From: Phycomyces nitens
Lineage: Eukaryota > Mucoromycota > Mucoromycetes > Mucorales > Phycomycetaceae
Direction: 5' to 3'
Length of the DNA stretch: 64,000 bases
Assembly (NCBI GenBank): GCA_022702545.1
Contig: JAHRBC010000005.1
Location: 806,001 to 870,000, forward strand
The translations under genes and the position numbers were made by a program. Positions 1 to 10,923 of this stretch are shown piece after piece. Positions within the stretch are counted from its first letter, which is position 1. The number at the start of each line of letters is the position of its first letter. The notes below the pieces were generated by a model that had not been told where the DNA came from, ran no database searches, and saw only the letters and a program-made list of their open reading frames with translations.

Positions 1-1
1 T

Positions 2-1627
2 GAGATGGCCAAGACCCAAAAGAATAAGGCCACGTCTTATCATTTGGGTCAGCTCAAGGCAAAACTTGCCAAGCTGAAGCGTGATTTGCTCATGCCCACA
101 AGCGGAGGCGGCGGTGGTGGTGGTGGTAAGTATTAAGAAATCCTCTATTCAGGGTAAAAAGGGATCCAAGAAAGTGCTGTAGATTCTGAACCTTGTCCTC
201 TAATTGTGTCTAGTCGGTTTCGATGTTGCAAAGACTGGTGTTGCCCGTATTGGTTTCGTTGGTATGTTGATGCCCGAATAAATAAGTAAATGGTTTGCTT
301 ATCCAACAATTGGGTATATTTTTAGGTTTCCCCTCTGTCGGTAAATCCACCCTCATGTCCAAGCTGACTGGCACCCACTCTGAAGTTGGTGCTTATGAGT
401 TCACAACATTGACCACTGTTCCTGGTGTTGTCCAGTACAAGGGTGCTAAGCTTCAGGTATATATAGGAGAGCGATTGCTTTGGGTTGATTAGGAATACAT
501 GGCAGAATGAGTCTGACAAGTGATGGTGGGTATTTTGTGTGTGTGTGTATATAGATCCTTGATCTTCCCGGTATTATTGAGGGTGCCAAGGATGGCAAGG
601 GTCGTGGTCGCCAGGTTATTGCTGGTAAGGTGGTTTGTAGGTTGGTTTGAAAGTCTCGAATATTGAAAGGTGGATCTTATAGTCGCACGTACTTGTTCGC
701 TTATTTTCATTGTTCTGGATGTCCTGAAGCCAATGACTGATAAAAAGATCATTGAAAAGGAATTGGAGGGCTTTGGTATCCGTCTGAACAAGAAGCCACC
801 AGCCATTATCTTTAAGAAGAAGGAAAAGGGTGGTATCTCAATCACAAACACCGTTCCTTTGACACACATTACTCCTGAAGAAGTCAAGGCTGTCTTGAGT
901 GAATACAAGATCCACAATGCCGATATTACTTTCAAGGAAGATAACACTATTGATGACTTGATTGATGTTGTCGAGGTAAGTTTTGTGCAAAGTCCGTTTG
1001 TGAATCACCAGTTAAGATGTTTGCCTTTATTGTTATTAGGCCAACCGGTAAGAACAATTGGAATTGAGACCAATTTGGTGTCTTTTACTAACTTTTACTA
1101 TTATTACAGTATCTATATCCCTTGTATTTACGTGCTGAACAAGATTGATCAAATCTCAATTGAGGAATTGGATCTCATCTACAAGATTCCCAATGCTGTT
1201 CCTATTTCCTCACACCACGAATGGAACTTTGACGAGCTGTTGGAGACAATGTGGAAAGTAAGAAGAGGATTTATTTTGGATTTTAAATATATAGGCGTGA
1301 GATTGACTGACGAATGAATATTTGTGTAGAAATTGGCTCTTGTGAGAATTTACACCAAGCCAAAGGGACAATTGCCCGATTACGAGGAACCAGTTGTCAT
1401 GACATCAGACAAATCATCTGTAGAAGACTTTTGTAACAACATTCACAAATCCATTATGGAGCAGTTCAAGTGGTAAGCATTCTTATTGCCTAGGTCTCAA
1501 GAATTGGTTGCTAAAGTGTGTCTATAGTGCCTATGTTTGGGGTTCTTCTGTAAAGCACAACCCCCAAAAGGTTGGCAAGGAACATATCCTTCAGGATGAG
1601 GATGTCGTTCAGATCGTAAAGAAGTAA
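2..1627 (+). CDS. DRG1: DRG1/Rbg1 family GTPase, 5' end outside window
   Basis: Developmentally regulated GTP-binding protein 1, a translation-associated TRAFAC GTPase that in yeast works with a DFRP/Tma46 partner. Exons read in frame: 2-125, 214-261, 326-456, 555-624, 683-975, 1040-1047, 1110-1257, 1330-1472 and 1528-1627, giving 354 residues, so only about a dozen N-terminal residues lie outside the window. Visible are the glycine-rich linker, the G1 loop [10 protein letters not shown], the switch region TTVPG, G3 DLPGIIEG, the lysine-rich insert, G4 NKIDQ and a C-terminal TGS domain ([14 protein letters not shown]) ending QIVKK. Exon 6 is only 8 nt. The stop is TAA at 1625-1627. A further intron starting at 1624 would only change the last residue. 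The family assignment is firm; cellular role is known from homologues. Confidence 0.93.
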
Positions 1628-4335
1628 GTGAATCAAGGCTATTTAAAAAACTAGTATCTATAGTTTATTAATTTATTTGTTTGTTCTTGTAGGATTTAAT
1701 TATAAAACTCTTAAAAAATTAATAAACAAGATTATAAAAAGAGCCAAATGTAATCTACATACATGCTCTGTGAACATGCCATTTGTTGAAAATAAAATAA
1801 AAAAATGCCATTTTTTCGTACATGTTTAATAAATCTATGGGGTACTCTGTGGCACCTTGATCTATTATAAATCCAAAAAAATGGTAGGAAATCTTGGGAT
1901 TTAGCAAAGTAATTCTGTCAAGATAAATACAGGTAAAAATCTCTACTGGTGAATTTTGATTGTAATGGCTTGAGTTGTGTATGAGTCTAGTATGAAACTA
2001 TTGACAAAACTATTGCTCCAATTCATTGGCCTTTTTGAATATTCTATCATGAATTTGTCATAATAGTACTAGGCAGCTGGTTGTTCTGCCAAGCCTCTAT
2101 AAGAAAACCCCTCTTCAGACAAGAAAATTCAAACTCGTCTTGGAAGAAACTAGAGAGATCCAGAAAATGAGATTCGAGAAAATGTTATGGGGCAAATACC
2201 GCATCTTTGGGTGAAGTGATCGTATTACAAAATGTAAAACCAACTACGATTATGAGTCTAAGCTAAACCTCGATGTTAATTGGCGGGTCTGACGTTGTAT
2301 TCTGTATAATGAAAATGTTTAAAATTCTATGAATTGAGCCCGTTAACCATCACGTACCCACAGCCGCTTATCTTTAAAACAGAAAAACAAGAAAGAAGAA
2401 TGAAAGAAGTTGTACAGCCTTGATATTTTTAGTAGATTTTCCAGATTGAATTGCAAGTGATATGACGGAATCCCTAAATATACATTTTCTGGCAGACTGG
2501 CTTGAGTTGCTTTGTAATATATGTAAAACTGTATTAATAGGTCTGTAAAAAAAACTCTATAATACACGCGACCTATTGTTATAGATATTAATGTCTGGAT
2601 GGAGTACGAATTTAAAATATTCTATCCCAAAGGTTTTAAACTATTTGAGGAGGTCTAGATCTTAATCTTCCTACTGCACAGAATACGATAGTAAAGATCA
2701 TTCTGATGCGTACTTGCCATAAATATGACATGTACGTGTTTTATTAGCCTTAAGACACATTTGGGATCTTTACATGGCTCATTATTCATAGTGACAGAAA
2801 AGATGCTGCAAATTTTTATTTTTATTTTATTTTATTATTTGAATAATAATAAAATATATCATCCCTGTTATTTGTTCTATTAAAAAAAATCAAACAAGAT
2901 ACTCAACCAGATATCTTGTTGAAAGGTTGCAATATTAGAGATATTTACCTTTTTGACCCAGACTTTCATGTCCAATAGCCCTTTTTTCTTCTTCTTATTG
3001 CATTGATTATTAAACTATAGCCTTGCATGTCACGTGAGACATTGCCGCCTTTTTAAAGACCCTGAAGAGGTCCGAGACTTCGGCCAACCAAGGATTGATT
3101 ATTTCAATATCAACAAGAGTGATTTGAATACTCTTGTAATTCTTATGTGTGTGTATATGTATATATACATTGAATTCCAAGTACCAACAGATAAATGTTA
3201 ATTGTGTTGGAATTCTTCGAATCAATGGAACTAATGGCTACGATAACGCCTTTTTTTTTAATATATAGAGTTTATGATTTTCATTTGTGCCATCTTCTTT
3301 TTTTGAATCAATTGCCCCTTATCTTTTACATTTCCCTTTATTAAATCGTCATAGGGGTCAAATATTTTCAGATTTGGTTGGAATTTCTGTCGAGAGTCTA
3401 TCAGAGTAGCCTGCACATATTGATCATTTTTTCAAGAAACATTTTTAAAAAAGAACAAGTAGGATCAAGAGATTTACCACCCAAAGATTCCAAACCTTTT
3501 TATATGTTATGCGTCAGGACAAAGTATTGGCAAACATCTGGAATTGCTCACAAGGTCCAGCAAGATTGTAAAATTCACCGAGTAAACAACTAGATTGACG
3601 AGTATACAAATAGACTGCATGCATTGCAGTAAGGCAAATATAACAGCATAATCACACTAGATCTCCAATCTTATATTCTTGCTACTCAAAATGCCAATCA
3701 GTGCAGATTTTAATTGTCTTTAATCAGGCTGGCCTTGAACAACAGAGTAATCTGTTGGGATATTATTCTATATATAAAAAAATATAAGAAATTGCGCATA
3801 ATGAATTGGATGTATGTTTGCAGATCTTGAAATAGAACCGAGAATATACAGGATAAGTACAAATAAATAAAGCAGGTTGTGAATTCAATACATATTGTGA
3901 TGGCATTCCTTGCATTTTTTCAAAAAACAAAAAAAAAGATTTTATAATCACCATAAATCATATCGTACTAATTTAAGCCTCAGGACTCCAACACAGACAG
4001 GCCAGGTTCTATAGACATTCTGACCAAATACACCAATAATATTCCAGCAAATGTTTACCAATTATGCTTAACCTAGAACTTTGCAAGGCTCTTGTCTCTT
4101 GTGAACATCCTGCTTCTGTCAGGTTGTACCATGTCACACTATAAAGGAAGATTGACAATGGGTTCTGTCCAGCCCGTGAGAAAATTAGTGACTTGTGCAA
4201 GGCTTATTTTTTTATTTTTTTATTTTTTTGGCAGGGTGATAAGATTGCTCTCAATTCACTTCTTTTTCCAGCTTAAAAACCAATATTCGTTCAACGCTTC
4301 ATAGACAGAAAAGCCTTGGATAAAAATATTTACCA
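1628..4335. other. AT-rich intergenic region, no recognisable gene
   Basis: About 2.7 kb between DRG1 and the threonine aldolase. It is AT-rich with homopolymer runs and only short open frames (up to about 75 codons) without codon structure or recognisable motifs. The stretch near 2080-2200 looks slightly more coding-like, but I could not join it into an exon. The last 150 bases before 4336 presumably hold the aldolase promoter. Confidence 0.5.
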
Positions 4336-5727
4336 ATGAGAGCCTTTGCACGTATACCGTCAAGATCCTATCTTCTATATAAACCCTCTCTGCCTCTCTT
4401 TCGTTCTCAATCTCCTTTCTCCATAATGTCTTCCGTCAAGCCTGTTACGTATGATCTTGTCAGCGACACTGCCACTATCCCAACCGATAGCATGTTTGAT
4501 GTCATGAAGGCTGCCACCAGAGGAGACGATGTGTATACAGTAAGTAATTAATTGGTCAAGACATATTTACCTGGCTAAATCCAATCATATCAGGCCGATG
4601 CTTCCATCATTAAACTCGAGAAATACATGGCAAACCTCTTGGGCCATGAAGCAGCTCTTTTTTGTGTGAGCGGCTGTATGACTAATCAACTTGGTCTCAG
4701 AGCACTCTTGACTCAGCCTCCCCATTCGGTCCTTTGTGATTCCAGAGGACATGTCTTTGTCTATGAATGTGGTGGAATTGCCTATCATTCTCAAGCCAGT
4801 GTCTCGCCCGTTATTCCCAAGAACGGACTTCACTTGACAGTCTCGGATGTCGAAGCAAATATCAACAGCGATAATCTGTGTGGTGCTCTCACAAAAGGTA
4901 AAAAATCATCCACTCGCCCTCCCTCCCCCCCAGAAAAAAACCCCATTAATTATTAAGCACAATCTAATCCGCCTTTGTTAGTTATCTCTCTGGAAAACAC
5001 ACTCAATGGCACCATCATGCCATTCGATGAAATGGTAAAGATCCATGACTTTGCTCGCAAAAAGGACCTCAAGCTACATCTGGATGGTGCTCGTCTGTGG
5101 AGTGCCAGCCAGGCAACTGGCATTCCAATGGACAAATACGGTCGCCTGTTTGACACTGTATCTGTGTGCCTCTCAAAGGGTGTCGGTGCACCTATTGGAT
5201 CCATCTTGGCCGGTTCAAAGGACATCATCACTCGTGCTCGCCATCTTCGTAAATTGATGGGTGGAGGATGGCGCCAGGCTGGAATGTTGGCAGCAGCAGC
5301 ACAGCATTGCATCGAGACCGTTGTGCCAACCATGCCCGAGACTCACCGATTGGCCGCCCATTTGGCAAAGAGTCTTGTCAACTTGGGTATCACTCTCCCT
5401 GTACCCTGTCACACAAACATGGTGTTTTTAGACTTGGCACCCGTTGGACTAACCGTTACTGAATTGGCCGATCGCTTGGAAGCAAAGAACATCTTGATCG
5501 CAAGGACCCAGGGCACCTCAACTCGTGTCGTTTTGCACTACCAGATCCCATCCCAGGCAATCGAAGAGATCATTGCCACCACAACACAATTGGTCAACGA
5601 AAGGGCGCTTGCTGGATTTGTCAAGCCAGCAGTAGTGGCTCAACAAGAACAAGCAGCTGTCTACAAGCCAGACTATCCTTCTGCCCCACTCGAACCTACT
5701 CCTGCAACTGCTACAGTAACAGCCTAA
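4336..5727 (+). CDS. GLY1: Low-specificity L-threonine aldolase (Gly1 type)
   Basis: PLP-dependent fold-type I enzyme that cleaves L-threonine/L-allo-threonine to glycine and acetaldehyde. Three exons, 4336-4539, 4594-4897 and 4982-5727, give 417 residues. The family core starts at VTYDLVSDTATIPT, followed by the cofactor-contact segment RGDDVYT, the PLP-aspartate motif HLDGARLW and the Schiff-base lysine in CLSKGVGAP (about Lys235), then LMGGGWRQAG. The first ATG adds about 30 residues rich in Arg/Ser/Leu ahead of a second Met (MSSVKP), so a mitochondrial form from the first start and a cytosolic one from the second are possible. This is inference. The C-terminus carries a low-complexity Ala/Pro/Thr tail beyond the usual domain. 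No damage is visible. Confidence 0.93.
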
Positions 5728-6024
5728 TATATAATACATTTATAATAAACCTCCTCATAATCATCATAATAATAAAATAATAATAATAATAATTTCTTTC
5801 TTGGTTTGGAATCCACCTTTTTATGCGTTGGTTTATTTCCTAAATTCATTTGTATATCTTACAAAGAAAATATGTCGTGTATGTATGTATATTGAATTGG
5901 GTCAGAATGAATATAAAAAAAAATAAAAGAAAAGAAAGGTAGAGACAGACAGAGAGATAGAGAGAGAGAGATAGAGCTAATGAGAGGAAAGTGTGTACAA
6001 GAAATATATAAAAAAGTCAATGGC

Positions 6025-8130
6025 TCAGTTTACAAGGGTTTCCTCTCGCTTTTCTTCGTGATCGATTGCCAAGGAACGGACGGCACGCAGCTGGTGCATT
6101 GCCGGGGCCACATTTACAGGGGATATAGCAGTCGAGGCTTGGGATTTGGCTCTGAGGCGCGCAACAGAAGCAGACTTTCTGAGATGCGGATCTGAGGAAT
6201 TGGGTATTGAGAGGCTGGTAGACAAGCCAATGTCGATATCAAGAGGTTCTTGGGAAAGTGATGACCCATGAGATGAGGAAAGTGAGGGCGAATCGAACAT
6301 GTCATCGATGCTGATAAGAGCAGTTGTGGGTGATGTGGCAGGTGAGAGATACTCGGGAGAAGTGCTGGTGGTCTGCTTGACTGATGAATTGTCTTGGTGC
6401 TTACGGTTCAACAGGGTCTCTGCCAGATTCATCAGTGCCCGCTGTTGTGGAGACGTTGAAAGAAGAGTGTCTTTATCCATCTGCATTGCAACACTATCGG
6501 ACAGAGATGGGCTCAATACAACCTCGGACGAATCCTTGGCAAACCAGCGTCTTTTCTTTGGCTTTTCTGCAGTCGAGGCACTGTGTGAAGGAGTCAGACT
6601 AGGGACATGGCGGTCTGGAACAGCAGAAAACAGTTCGGGCAGAGATTTGGCGGTTGACAAGAGTTCTTCGTCTGCCTTTAGCTGTTTAAGATCAATCTTT
6701 GGCAATGTTTCTTTTGGAGCCGACGGTTCAATGGGTTCCACAGGATCTTCAGGGGCCTTTTCGTCGTTTGGTGGTGGTGTGGCATCGGGGGCATCACCAA
6801 AAATACCTCCAGCACCATCTGTAGGAAAAAAGACAATGTCATCCATGTTGGGCAAGGCCATGGTCTCTATAATGATTTCCTGCATTTTTGTCTCAATCGC
6901 ATTCAAGACAACAGAGAATCCAACCTGCTTGTCCCAGACAACAGGCTCGACAATCCACTCCATCTTTGGTGCCTCGTAAAACCCATACCAAATCCGGTTC
7001 GTAGGTGGTTCTTTGATCTTCATAAGGAATCTGCCGTGCATTTCTTTGAGGGTTATGGCCAGGACAATATCAACGGTCAGAGGTGGTAATCGATCAGAGT
7101 ATTTCCATTCCAATACAGTCTCAATCTCAATTCTGAAGCCTCCATCGTATTGCATCGTTGCTTCTGCAGTAAGTTCTCCGGTTGGGCTGAGTCCCAGGAG
7201 GCGCGGCTGTGTAAAAGAGGGGATGGACTGGCCGGGATCAATCGACCGGACGCGAATGGGGCCCAGAAAAGGTGGCCGTTGGGAATTCAGTTTGTCAATC
7301 TTGAACACAGCCTTTTTTAGCAGCATGGCCTTTACTTGCTCGGTCTTGTAGACCCCAAAGAAGAGCCTTCCAAGCATGGCATTTAGCCATTGGGTCTGGA
7401 AATGATGTTCATCACTGTGCACAGTGGTAATCAGCTGGTTCATCGCTGCCTGGTTAAAGTGGGTGGTCTCGTGCAGGTTATTATTGAGGGTCGACATTGG
7501 GGTCTGACCACCGGATGGCATCTTTAGCATGCTGGCCTTTCGTAGGGCAAAGTACCAATCTTCCTTGTCGACGCACCGACTGCAGTTTACATAATAGGCT
7601 TGTTCGGACAATGTTGGTATAGGCGAGTCGTCCTGCAGAGGTGCGCCCGAGTCTTTTAGCTCTAATTTGATAGACTGCGGCCGTGAAAAGAGCTCAAAGT
7701 CCTGTAGACCAGGCGGATGTATGCTGACTGAGTGATTTGTAAGACCAATTACACCCTTGCACTCTTGTTGCTTTTCTGAATCATACAGAAAAAGGGTAGT
7801 GTACTTTAGCACTGCAAAGTACACATTGTTTGCGGTATTTTTGTCTCCCTTTTTTCTAGCAATATACGACTTTACAAATCCACCAAACGATGCGCCTGGA
7901 GAGGACAGCTGGTCATCCCGGCACACCTTGAGCCATCCGACCTTGTAGAATTGGCTGGCCGATCGATCGTCTGGGTAAGCGGGATCTTCTTCTGGCTTGG
8001 ATTTTTTATTGGATGGTCTCTTGAGGAAGGAGAGGACGAATGAGATCAAGAGAATGGAGATGAGAAGGATTGGAAAGAGGGTGAGACCACCGAGCAGATA
8101 AGCAATAGCTAATGAGCCTATGGATGCCAT
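6025..8130 (-). CDS. NVJ2: SMP/PH-domain lipid-transfer protein, Nvj2/Tex2-like
   Basis: Single-exon frame of 701 residues. Residues about 5-35 form one long hydrophobic segment, consistent with an N-terminal ER membrane anchor. A PH-like domain follows (about 60-205), including FYKVGWLKVCRD and a C-terminal EDWYFALRKAS helix. An SMP domain lies at about 225-445, with HFQTQWLNAMLGRLFFGVYK and the typical PPFLGPIRV and LTAEATMQYDGGFRIEIET strands. The last 250 residues are Ser/Pro/Thr-rich and probably disordered. TM-PH-SMP order matches yeast Nvj2 and animal TEX2, which move ceramide or other lipids at ER contact sites; the exact contact site here is inferred. It is divergently transcribed from MED19 and convergent with the aldolase, about 300 bases away. 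Confidence 0.85.
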   Translation of the reverse strand: MASIGSLAIAYLLGGLTLFPILLISILLISFVLSFLKRPSNKKSKPEEDPAYPDDRSASQFYKVGWLKVCRDDQLSSPGASFGGFVKSYIARKKGDKNTANNVYFAVLKYTTLFLYDSEKQQECKGVIGLTNHSVSIHPPGLQDFELFSRPQSIKLELKDSGAPLQDDSPIPTLSEQAYYVNCSRCVDKEDWYFALRKASMLKMPSGGQTPMSTLNNNLHETTHFNQAAMNQLITTVHSDEHHFQTQWLNAMLGRLFFGVYKTEQVKAMLLKKAVFKIDKLNSQRPPFLGPIRVRSIDPGQSIPSFTQPRLLGLSPTGELTAEATMQYDGGFRIEIETVLEWKYSDRLPPLTVDIVLAITLKEMHGRFLMKIKEPPTNRIWYGFYEAPKMEWIVEPVVWDKQVGFSVVLNAIETKMQEIIIETMALPNMDDIVFFPTDGAGGIFGDAPDATPPPNDEKAPEDPVEPIEPSAPKETLPKIDLKQLKADEELLSTAKSLPELFSAVPDRHVPSLTPSHSASTAEKPKKRRWFAKDSSEVVLSPSLSDSVAMQMDKDTLLSTSPQQRALMNLAETLLNRKHQDNSSVKQTTSTSPEYLSPATSPTTALISIDDMFDSPSLSSSHGSSLSQEPLDIDIGLSTSLSIPNSSDPHLRKSASVARLRAKSQASTAISPVNVAPAMHQLRAVRSLAIDHEEKREETLVN

Positions 8131-8872
8131 TCAGAGGAATATATAGCAAATGACCATTCAGGAGAGTGAGGGGAAAGATTGAGAAGGAAGAAAAAAATAA
8201 AATAAAGGGGAGGTATGAGGTGGCTGTTTGGGCTTTGGCTTGTGACTGAGGGCTTTAATATTTTTGTTTTTTTATTTGATATTTATAAATATGGCAGGCT
8301 TCTGAAGCATATGTAGGATGTATATTTCTTTTGGCCGACTGGCTTGTTTGCGTTTGGTTATCTTGCATGTTGTTAGGATGACACACTCCATTACGTCACC
8401 CTAGTTTACCTAGTACTCTGACAGATCCATTCGGTCCATTCCATATCTTGAATGGTGAATTACGACAGTTATGAAGCTGTAGATAGATACCATTTGGGTC
8501 AATTGAAGCCCTATGCACATCAAATGGGGTTCTGTTCTAACCATCCAGGCTACACGGACCAAATTCCTGGTTGAAAATCATGTGTTAATATCATATGGAG
8601 GGATATGAATTGGATATTGATTGACATGGCTTATGTGTCAAATTAATTCAAGAATTGAATTTCTTGAGAATTGTTTCAATTCTGCTTAATAAACATGGGC
8701 TTAAATATCCAAGCATTTCAGGTTTATGCGGAATTCACTCTACGCATCATTTTATATATATATATATAATATATAATGTGTATATAAATTTATTTATTAG
8801 CCGCAAAAGCTTGCTTTTTGGTAATAAAACAAATCCAAATCAAACCAAGTCACACATTCTCTTTTACTCAAC
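8131..8872. promoter_or_regulatory. Divergent intergenic region between Nvj2-like gene and MED19
   Basis: 742 bases that must contain both promoters because the flanking genes point away from each other. It is AT-rich, with a TA dinucleotide run at about 8754-8775 some 100 bases ahead of the MED19 start. No specific factor site can be assigned. Confidence 0.4.
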
Positions 8873-9749
8873 ATGGCCACCATGACCAAGAGACCACGGC
8901 TGACCGGCAGCCATGATCTCCTTAGCTACTACAATCTCACACCTCTTTACGATAAATATGTCCGGCCGTATTCGCCCCCTAATCGAGCAGCCGGCCTGGA
9001 CCAGACCCTGTTTCGCTACATTTCTGATTTGCCTGGTACAAATCATCTAGCAATGAACCCAGTCCATGACTGAGATGTTCCTGTAGGAAAGTACGATGTT
9101 GAACCAGATGGCTATCTACTCAATCTCCTGAGAGATCCCCAGGCCGTCGAGGGTGGGCCAAAGATCAAGAGACTTGATCCAGAGACCCTAGAAGACGCGT
9201 TCTCACTCAAAGAGGGGCCTGTGCCTGGGGTAAGCAAGCCAGGTGGTTGGTTTCTGATTAGTTAAAAACAAAAACAAAACAAAAACAAAACAAAAAATGG
9301 GTTCTAGTTTGATGCCTCGATCCTTGGGACGGATGATGGAGGATCTTCTACTTATTCGGGAGGCAATCCTGGACAATATCTCCACCCAGAGAGGGGGGAG
9401 TATGGAGTATCGACAGGTAAAGAATGGAGGGAAGGAGGGAGATTGGCATGTAAGCTAACCAATGTATTAGGCGATGAGATTAATAAGCGAGAACGCAAAA
9501 AGAAGGTAAGGGAATTTTTTATATAACAATGCTTGGGGTAGATAATAACATGGCTATAGAAGAAGAAGCGGAAACACAGCCATGACCATGATGAAGATGG
9601 ACACTCGCATGAACACAAGAAGAAGAAGAAGCGAAAAAAGGCAAGTTTGAATATATGCTAATAGAATATAATACTAAAGCATGCAATAGGAGAAGGAGGA
9701 GAGAGGATACCGACGGGATGAAGAGGGGGAAACGCTGGTGATTGATTGA
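8873..9749 (+). CDS. MED19: Mediator complex subunit 19 (Rox3 family)
   Basis: Six exons read in frame: 8873-9035, 9087-9229, 9308-9416, 9471-9505, 9560-9640 and 9690-9749, about 196 residues. The N-terminal signature TGSHDLLSYYNLTPLYDKY, the conserved ISDLPGKYD, the block LLNLLRDP and the later LKEGPVPGFD match the order of conserved segments in MED19/Rox3. The C-terminus is strongly basic with Lys runs and a His-rich stretch, as in metazoan MED19. The protein is a head-module subunit of RNA polymerase II Mediator. Intron 5 (9641-9689) has a GC donor (GCAAGT) rather than GT. The start sits in a good context with a second Met three codons later. A generic basic nuclear protein is the alternative, but the spacing of motifs favours MED19. 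Confidence 0.8.
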
Positions 9750-9912
9750 TTGATTGAATAAAGTGTGTATATTTTATTTGATGTATGATTTAGTAGTTTG
9801 TGCAGAAAAAGAGACAGAGAGAGAGACAGAGAGATCTATGTAATTTGCTATATAACATTCTAGATGTGAGGGAGATGTACAAATGAAGATGAGAGGGATA
9901 ATGAGGATGTGT

Positions 9913-10176
9913 TTAGGCCATAAGAGGGGCATCTGGCAGGGCAGCAACGACAGCATTTCTGCGGCGGAGAGCATACACGGGAATGTCTATTGTGTCTCCA
10001 TCCAGAGTGAGTGTGGCGGTTGCACTAGGGAAACGACCGAGCCATTCGGCCACACAGCTGGCAGACAGGCAGTCCTCTGCAGACTCCAGGATGACATCAT
10101 CACCATCGTGGATTGAGTAGTGGTAGGTGGGATAGGTGTAGAGAGTGGGTTCAAAGTCATCCATGTAGTTGGTCAT
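9913..10176 (-). CDS. Small protein of unknown function, 87 aa
   Basis: An uninterrupted 87-codon frame starting MTNYMDDFEPTLYTYPTYHY and ending PLMA. It is higher in GC than its surroundings, which supports real coding. The composition is acidic at the N-terminus, with a small-residue segment SATATLTLDGDTIDIPVYAL that looks like a beta hairpin, then RRRNAVVAALP. No signal peptide or membrane segment is visible and I recognise no family. It converges on MED19 (164 bases between stops). A splice variant with further exons upstream cannot be excluded. Confidence 0.45.
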   Translation of the reverse strand: MTNYMDDFEPTLYTYPTYHYSIHDGDDVILESAEDCLSASCVAEWLGRFPSATATLTLDGDTIDIPVYALRRRNAVVAALPDAPLMA

Positions 10177-10923
10177 TTTGTATGTATAGATAATTTATTA
10201 TATTATTATTATAATTTTGTTGCTTTTTTTTGTTGTTGTTATTGTTGTTGTTGTTGTTCTTTGGTTTTGGGGAAGTAAAGAAAGAGAAAGAGAGAGGAAA
10301 CAAAGGGCCCTTTTATACAAAAACCAAATCAAGGTTTTCCTCATTTGCAGCCTAGAGTCACACCGTAGCGCGTGTTTGGCTAATTTTAGTCAGATGATCA
10401 AGCCTATCATTGGTGACTTGATCATTGTGTAACATTGACCACTAAAAATAACAAGTCCCACCCTTGCCCCTTATTGGATCCTTGTAAAAGAAGGGAATCC
10501 CTTGTCTTTAGCACTCTGGCTCACGTTGTTGTCTACCCTTTCCAAAAAAGGCAATGTTAGATTGGGTGATGAACTATTGGACAGTCATGTGGTTTGTGTA
10601 ACAATTCACGCCTGGACCACATGGATGTTGCTATGCTTCCAACCGACATCACGTCATAGTTGTCTTGAGCTGTTTGCTCTTTCTTTTTTATATTAATATA
10701 TATATGTGTGTGTGTGTTTATGGGTTCCACAATATCATATAATTGCATACATTTCAACATGTTAAAATGATCAAAAAGTAATAATAATTATGATGATAAT
10801 TATGATGATAATAATTTAAAAATCCTCATCATTTTAAAATGAAAAATAATAATAATATTATTATTATTAAATACTATCTCTAAGAAAAAAAGTGTCACGT
10901 CATTTATTGACAACCCACCTCTT
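10177..10923. promoter_or_regulatory. Divergent intergenic region upstream of HRQ1
   Basis: About 750 bases between the small minus-strand gene and HRQ1. It contains a TTG/GTT-rich low-complexity stretch near 10220-10260 and AT-rich simple sequence at 10770-10870, the latter with ATAATAATAATATT-type repeats just ahead of HRQ1. No gene was found. Confidence 0.4.

Noticed and set aside
6299..6979. A 226-codon plus-strand frame
   Set aside because: It is antisense to the Nvj2-like gene, whose PH and SMP domains are clear on the minus strand. Its Ser/Gly-rich content mirrors that gene's disordered tail.
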